Source of the DNA: Herbidospora solisilvae
Lineage (GTDB): Bacteria; Actinomycetota; Actinomycetes; Streptosporangiales; Streptosporangiaceae
DNA: 64,000 nucleotides
Assembly: GCF_009901565.1 (NCBI RefSeq)
Contig: NZ_WXEW01000012.1
Coordinates: 186,001-250,000, forward strand
Reading direction: 5' to 3'
In this document: one piece after another, positions 62,572 to 64,000 of the stretch
How positions within the stretch are numbered: the first letter of the stretch is position 1
Layout: every line of letters begins with the position of its first letter
Position numbers and translations under genes: made by a program
Notes under the pieces: model-generated
What the model was told of the DNA's origin: nothing
The model's input: only the letters and a program-made list of their open reading frames with translations
Database searches by the model: none

Positions 62572-62586
62572 TCGAGTTACTCGAAT
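62570..62586. promoter_or_regulatory. Perfect 17-bp palindrome overlapping the iclR start codon
   Basis: ATTCGAGTTACTCGAAT has two perfect 8-bp arms around a central T. It covers the first bases of the iclR start codon and the adjoining upstream DNA. IclR-type regulators bind palindromes of this size, so it is a likely self-operator. The AT-rich stretch 62587-62640 beside it probably holds the promoter. Confidence 0.6.
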
Positions 62587-62740
62587 CTATTTTCATATTC
62601 TTGTAACATGCTTGCGAGAGTTGCATTGCCCTTAAATCCTGTCAACCCCCTGTTGTTTGGGGCTTTTGTCGTGTATGGGGGATTTCTGGTTCAAGACAGT
62701 CGGGAAGTTGCGTATTAGTTTGTCGTTCTTGCGCACACAA

Positions 62741-62769
62741 AAGGCCGGCCACACGTGGTGACCGGCCTT
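62741..62769 (-). terminator. Terminator after the GH95-like gene
   Basis: AAGGCCGG (62741-62748) pairs with CCGGCCTT (62762-62769); the loop contains CACGTG. On the minus strand the stem is followed by TTTTGTG. It starts ten bases after the stop codon of the glycosidase gene and insulates the iclR operon from it. Confidence 0.8.
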
Positions 62770-62778
62770 CCTGGTGAT

Positions 62779-64000
62779 CTAGTTAGGTGTGATCGAGTAC
62801 GTCGCCCCCGCAACGGTGGAGAAAGTGATGACATCGTTGCTCAACGACGGCGTCACCGAGCCGCCGCCGACCCGGACGACGGTCACGCCGCGCCCCGGCC
62901 ACGGGTTCTGCAGCCGCAGCTGCGCCCCCACCGTGCTGGTGACGTCGACGTAGGCCGCCTGCCCGCCGCTGCGCGCGGACGAGACGACGAAGCCGTCCTT
63001 GGCCCGCAACTTCACGAACGAGCCGTTCTTGCCCGACGGCCAGACCGGGAAGACGCGCAGGATCCCGAGGTCGCTCTGCAGCAGCATGCTGTTGATCGCC
63101 TCGACGGCGCCCGACTTCTCCAGGCCGTGGTGCGGGTCGGTGACTCGCAGGTTGGCCGCCGACCGGTTGGTGATCTGCGTCTTCAGCCGGTCGATGAGCG
63201 ACTGCGCCGGGTAGCCCACCCGGGCCGCCTGGGTGAAGACCTTGGGGAAGGAGTTGTCCTGGCCCCAGGAGTTCATCGCGTCGAGCGTCTGGATCGCCAC
63301 CTGGCGGTCGGCCGCCGGACCGTTGATGCCGAGCGCCTCACCCGGGTGCACGAACTCCAGGTTGACGGTGTTGTCGCCGGGACGGATGGCCCGGCCGTCG
63401 CTGAGGGTGCCCGGGTCGCCCAGGGCGAACACCTGCACGCCGTTGTAGGTCGTCCGCGGGATCGGCGCGAGCCGGTTCAGCATGTCCTGCCAGGTGGCGC
63501 GCAGACCCGAGTCGACGTTCAGCCGGGTGCTGGCGTCGATCGTGGTGGCCAGCAACGTCCTCAGCATGCCGAGGTCGGCGCTGGAGTTGCGTGCCCAGGT
63601 GCCCTCGTGCGGGCCGGAGTAGAGGTTGAACCGGTTGTTCTCCAGCTGCAGCCAGTGCTGGAAGAACGTGACGACCTCCTTCATGAAGGGGTAGCCGCGC
63701 TGCGAGAGCCACGTCTGGTCGCGGGTGTACTGCCAGTAGGCGACGTACTGGGTCGCGGTGAACAGGCTGTTGCCGACCTGCTGGTGGTAGTTGTCGTCGG
63801 CGGTGGAGCCGTTGGGCGCGATGCCGACCGGGAACAGCACGCCCGACGGCACGCCGCCGCTTGGGAAGCGGCCGTTCACGTAGCCCGTGTTGACCCGGCG
63901 CAGGTCCTGGGTCGCCCGGCGGCGGGCCTCCGGCAGGTAGGCGCTGACCAGGTCGAACACCGGCAGGGCCAGCTCGGGGCGGTTGGAGGAGTAGACGCCG
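62779..64000 (-). CDS. GH95-like glycoside hydrolase, C-terminal part (5' end outside window)
   Basis: About 406 codons are visible and the reading frame stays open to the right edge (GVYSSNRPELALPVFDL...), so the N-terminus lies beyond the window. The visible part is an (alpha/alpha)6-barrel with marks of GH95-type alpha-fucosidases/galactosidases: the SNRPELALPVFDL segment, GPHEGTWARNSSADLGMLRTLL, and GLEKSGAVEAINSMLLQSDLG followed by LRVFPVWPSG. A beta-sandwich tail ends at ITPN. It would cut terminal alpha-linked L-fucose-like or L-galactose-like sugars. Its N-terminus, and so any signal peptide, cannot be seen. It is separated from the iclR operon by a terminator and so forms its own unit. 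Confidence 0.8.
   Translation of the reverse strand, partial: GVYSSNRPELALPVFDLVSAYLPEARRRATQDLRRVNTGYVNGRFPSGGVPSGVLFPVGIAPNGSTADDNYHQQVGNSLFTATQYVAYWQYTRDQTWLSQRGYPFMKEVVTFFQHWLQLENNRFNLYSGPHEGTWARNSSADLGMLRTLLATTIDASTRLNVDSGLRATWQDMLNRLAPIPRTTYNGVQVFALGDPGTLSDGRAIRPGDNTVNLEFVHPGEALGINGPAADRQVAIQTLDAMNSWGQDNSFPKVFTQAARVGYPAQSLIDRLKTQITNRSAANLRVTDPHHGLEKSGAVEAINSMLLQSDLGILRVFPVWPSGKNGSFVKLRAKDGFVVSSARSGGQAAYVDVTSTVGAQLRLQNPWPGRGVTVVRVGGGSVTPSLSNDVITFSTVAGATYSITPN

Overview
This window comes from a high-GC actinobacterium, probably a filamentous antibiotic producer. The signs are a strong preference for G or C at third codon positions, GTG and TTG starts, giant non-ribosomal peptide synthetase (NRPS) genes and a 3,5-dihydroxyphenylglycine (Dpg) operon. 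I cannot assign a genus from sequence alone.

Positions 2-51228 (+ strand) hold two giant NRPS genes. The first enters the window already inside an adenylation (A) domain, so its 5' end is missing. It ends at 25888, where its stop codon overlaps the start of the second gene (TGATG). Together they carry 17 visible modules: 17 A and 17 carrier (PCP) domains, 16 condensation domains and one terminal thioesterase. No separate epimerisation domain is visible. Instead, 6 of the 16 condensation domains look like dual condensation/epimerisation (C/E) domains. Specificity codes that I can read are Ser (module 1), Tyr (8, 11, 13), Asp (9, 14, 15, 17) and Asn (10). Five modules (2, 3, 7, 12, 16) share one identical aromatic-looking code, DALSVGAVI. 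Modules 4, 5 and 6 each have a different code that I cannot assign. The predicted chain is ...D-Ser, D-X, X, D-aa4, aa5, aa6, X, D-Tyr, Asp, Asn, Tyr, D-X, Tyr, D-Asp, Asp, X, Asp-TE. I do not recognise this as a known product.

Positions 51314-54940 (- strand) hold dpgA-dpgB-dpgC-dpgD, a tightly overlapping operon converging on the NRPS genes. It should make 3,5-dihydroxyphenylacetyl-CoA and then 3,5-dihydroxyphenylglyoxylate, the keto precursor of Dpg. The final aminotransferase, MbtH-like protein, transporters and tailoring enzymes are not in the window and probably lie upstream of position 1. No A domain here carries the glycopeptide-type Dpg code I remember, so the place of Dpg in the product is open.

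Positions 55104-62571 (- strand) are a carbohydrate-uptake operon: an IclR regulator, an aldehyde dehydrogenase, a sugar ABC ATPase, its permease, a sugar-binding lipoprotein and a secreted protein with a C-terminal discoidin domain. It ends at a strong terminator just upstream of dpgA. A partial GH95-like glycosidase gene follows to the right edge (62779-64000, - strand). This block looks like sugar scavenging and marks the likely right border of the peptide cluster.

The main oddities are module and sub-domain shuffling inside the NRPS genes, a 60-bp tandem repeat inside A-domain linkers, an apparent split of one NRPS gene into two, and a complete match between carrier-domain type and the condensation domain that follows.
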